From Antitrichia curtipendula (taxonomy: Eukaryota > Streptophyta > Bryopsida > Hypnales > Leucodontaceae): 64,000 nucleotides of DNA. The notes beneath the pieces are model-generated. The model saw only the letters and a list, made by a program, of their open reading frames with translations. It made no database searches and had not been told where the DNA came from. The stretch's first letter is position 1; the number at the start of each line of letters is the position of its first letter. The stretch lies in the NCBI GenBank assembly GCA_951230915.1, contig OX579641.1, positions 11,408,001 through 11,472,000 of the forward strand, in the 5' to 3' direction. Below, in pieces: positions 62,573 to 64,000 of the stretch. The position numbers were made by a program, and so were the translations under genes.

Positions 62573-64000
62573 AAGACAACAATTTTTCTACCATAACTTC
62601 CTTAATGTTATATAGACTACTGTACTATATGTCAGGCCCTATACGAAATAATTTATTTTTTGGGATATTTTCAATTAGTACATGAAATTATATTTTCTTC
62701 AAATTTTATTTTTGTGATATCTAATATTAATTTTCAAAATAACTTGTGATCGTAAGCTTTTCTTTTTACATATCATTGAGCTTTTCATTGTTAAAAAATT
62801 TACATTGATATAGCGCATTTAGTTAAGATGATTACATTCTTCTCTTTTTGCAAATTGTAATGATTTTAAAATGAAAAGTGTTGTAATTTGTACTTGGGAA
62901 TGTTGTTTGTAAAATTTTGAATTTTATAAATTTAGATTATTTTCATTAATATTTTCTACACTATTCAATTATACCACCTTATAATTTTTGAACATTTCAA
63001 TAGATGCTATTTTAACAAATCTGACTACAACATAGGATAGTAGTGGCCTCGAGGGTCTTCTTACAAGAATTTCTCTAGCTTTTGCAAATACTATATATTT
63101 ACTTTGAGTTGTCAAAAATACATGTAGACCACAATTAAATACTCAAGGGAATGTGAACGCATACTTCAAAACTCAAAAGATGAATAAGTTAAGTAAATCT
63201 AACTATGACCTCTACTTTAAGTACTTCTTAATCAACACTTATGACAATGTGGTTGCAATTGTGCAAGAGGGATTTAAGGATGCTCAAAAGCTCCTTCAAA
63301 TGTTGAAAATGGCATCTATTGTTGTTGCCATGGAAAATGAATGGTTTATCACTCTGTGGATTGTGAAAAAGGTTGATCTCAAGCAATTTGTGTATATACC
63401 TAGCAAAGAACCAATACCAAGAGACAATAGTGACTCTAAAATTTTGTGTGAAGAATTGGGATTGTAAAATTGAGGAAGAAATCAAGATAGACATCTCCAA
63501 AGACAATGTAGAATATATAGAAGAAGAGGTCATAATGCCATTGGAAAGTTTATGGATGCCTAAAAACAACAAATATGGTAGGTTTTAGATTTTGCTAAAG
63601 AGGTGCATGTGGTATCTTATATAAGCCACTACATTTTTAAGTCATCAACTACGGCGCAATTAAATAGCAACATGTATCTATCCAAGGATTGTCTAACTTG
63701 AGTAAAGAACTTCATTTATATAAATTACACCTGACACTATAGTAGTCAAGAGTCGTCTTTTAACTTAGCATTGCAAGGCCTTGGTGCAGCTTGTGTTGTG
63801 TATTTTGTGAAAAGGAATTCAATTGTAGTGACCATTAGAGTAAAAATTAGGCCTCTAGAGGGCTGCTTTGCAATCACATCCTTAAAGATTTCCATGTCAC
63901 CACTATCCTATAGAATCTTACTATTTGAAAGTTCACCTTGTTTGACTTTTGCTAAGGATGTCAAGACTTAATAATGAGGGTGCAACAAAGATAGTTTTAA
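62573..64000. other. AT-rich DNA with unrecognised open fragments
   Basis: The plus strand is open at 63153-63467 and, in a shifted frame, at 63373-63588. The fragments are rich in Lys, Asn and Ile and contain VVAIVQEGFKDAQKLLQMLK and VYIPSKEPIPRDNSDSKILC. No domain is recognised. Possibly a transposon gene relic. GCCTCTAGAGGGCTGCT at about 63851-63867 resembles the sequence just inside the insertion at 23.66 kb. Confidence 0.3.

Noticed and set aside
1..64000. CRISPR arrays, bacterial operons and other prokaryotic systems
   Set aside because: Spliced plastid-targeted genes and plant transposons show a plant nuclear genome. The tandem repeats seen lack the regular spacer structure of CRISPR arrays.

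Overview
The window is nuclear DNA from a land plant. It holds two tandem, same-strand genes for chloroplast enoyl-[acyl-carrier-protein] reductase (the FabI-type ENR of type II fatty acid synthesis), each split by GT-AG introns. Exon sequence is near 50% GC, while the rest is mostly AT-rich and full of decayed transposable elements. The lineage cannot be fixed from sequence alone. The repeat content, and a protein clearly similar to but distinct from angiosperm ENR, would fit a seedless plant (moss, liverwort, lycophyte or fern), but that is inference.

Layout. 1-2300: the last seven exons of ENR copy 1, whose 5' half lies outside the window. 2300-7840: intergenic DNA with two TTAA-flanked elements, one ending about 390 bp upstream of the next start codon. 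7843-11519: complete ENR copy 2, 12 exons, 398 residues including a plastid transit peptide. 11520-13011: 3' UTR, then a third TTAA element and a Stowaway-like MITE. 13-54 kb: a sea of repeats, containing a SINE, a kinase-like fossil, a tandem array split by a 733-bp inverted-repeat element, nested insertions at 22.9-26.3 kb, a block of tandem arrays at 29-32.6 kb, a broken CACTA (En/Spm) transposase at 35.7-38.9 kb, further TTAA elements and a 484-bp pure TTTTC microsatellite. 54.4-59.3 kb: a more GC-rich, apparently low-copy stretch with a long hairpin and a second SINE, but no gene I can defend. 59.3-64 kb: AT-rich intergenic DNA with one more TTAA element.

The most notable result is a family of about 930-980 bp non-autonomous elements. 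Their termini are TTAA-CCCC...GGGG-TTAA, and for one of them an unoccupied site in a related repeat supports TTAA as the target duplication. This is the piggyBac signature, which is unusual for plants. A second family has GGGT-starting inverted repeats and 4-bp target duplications. The two ENR genes are the only confident protein-coding genes. They would supply the enoyl reduction step of plastid fatty acid elongation, and nothing else in the window is visibly part of that pathway.
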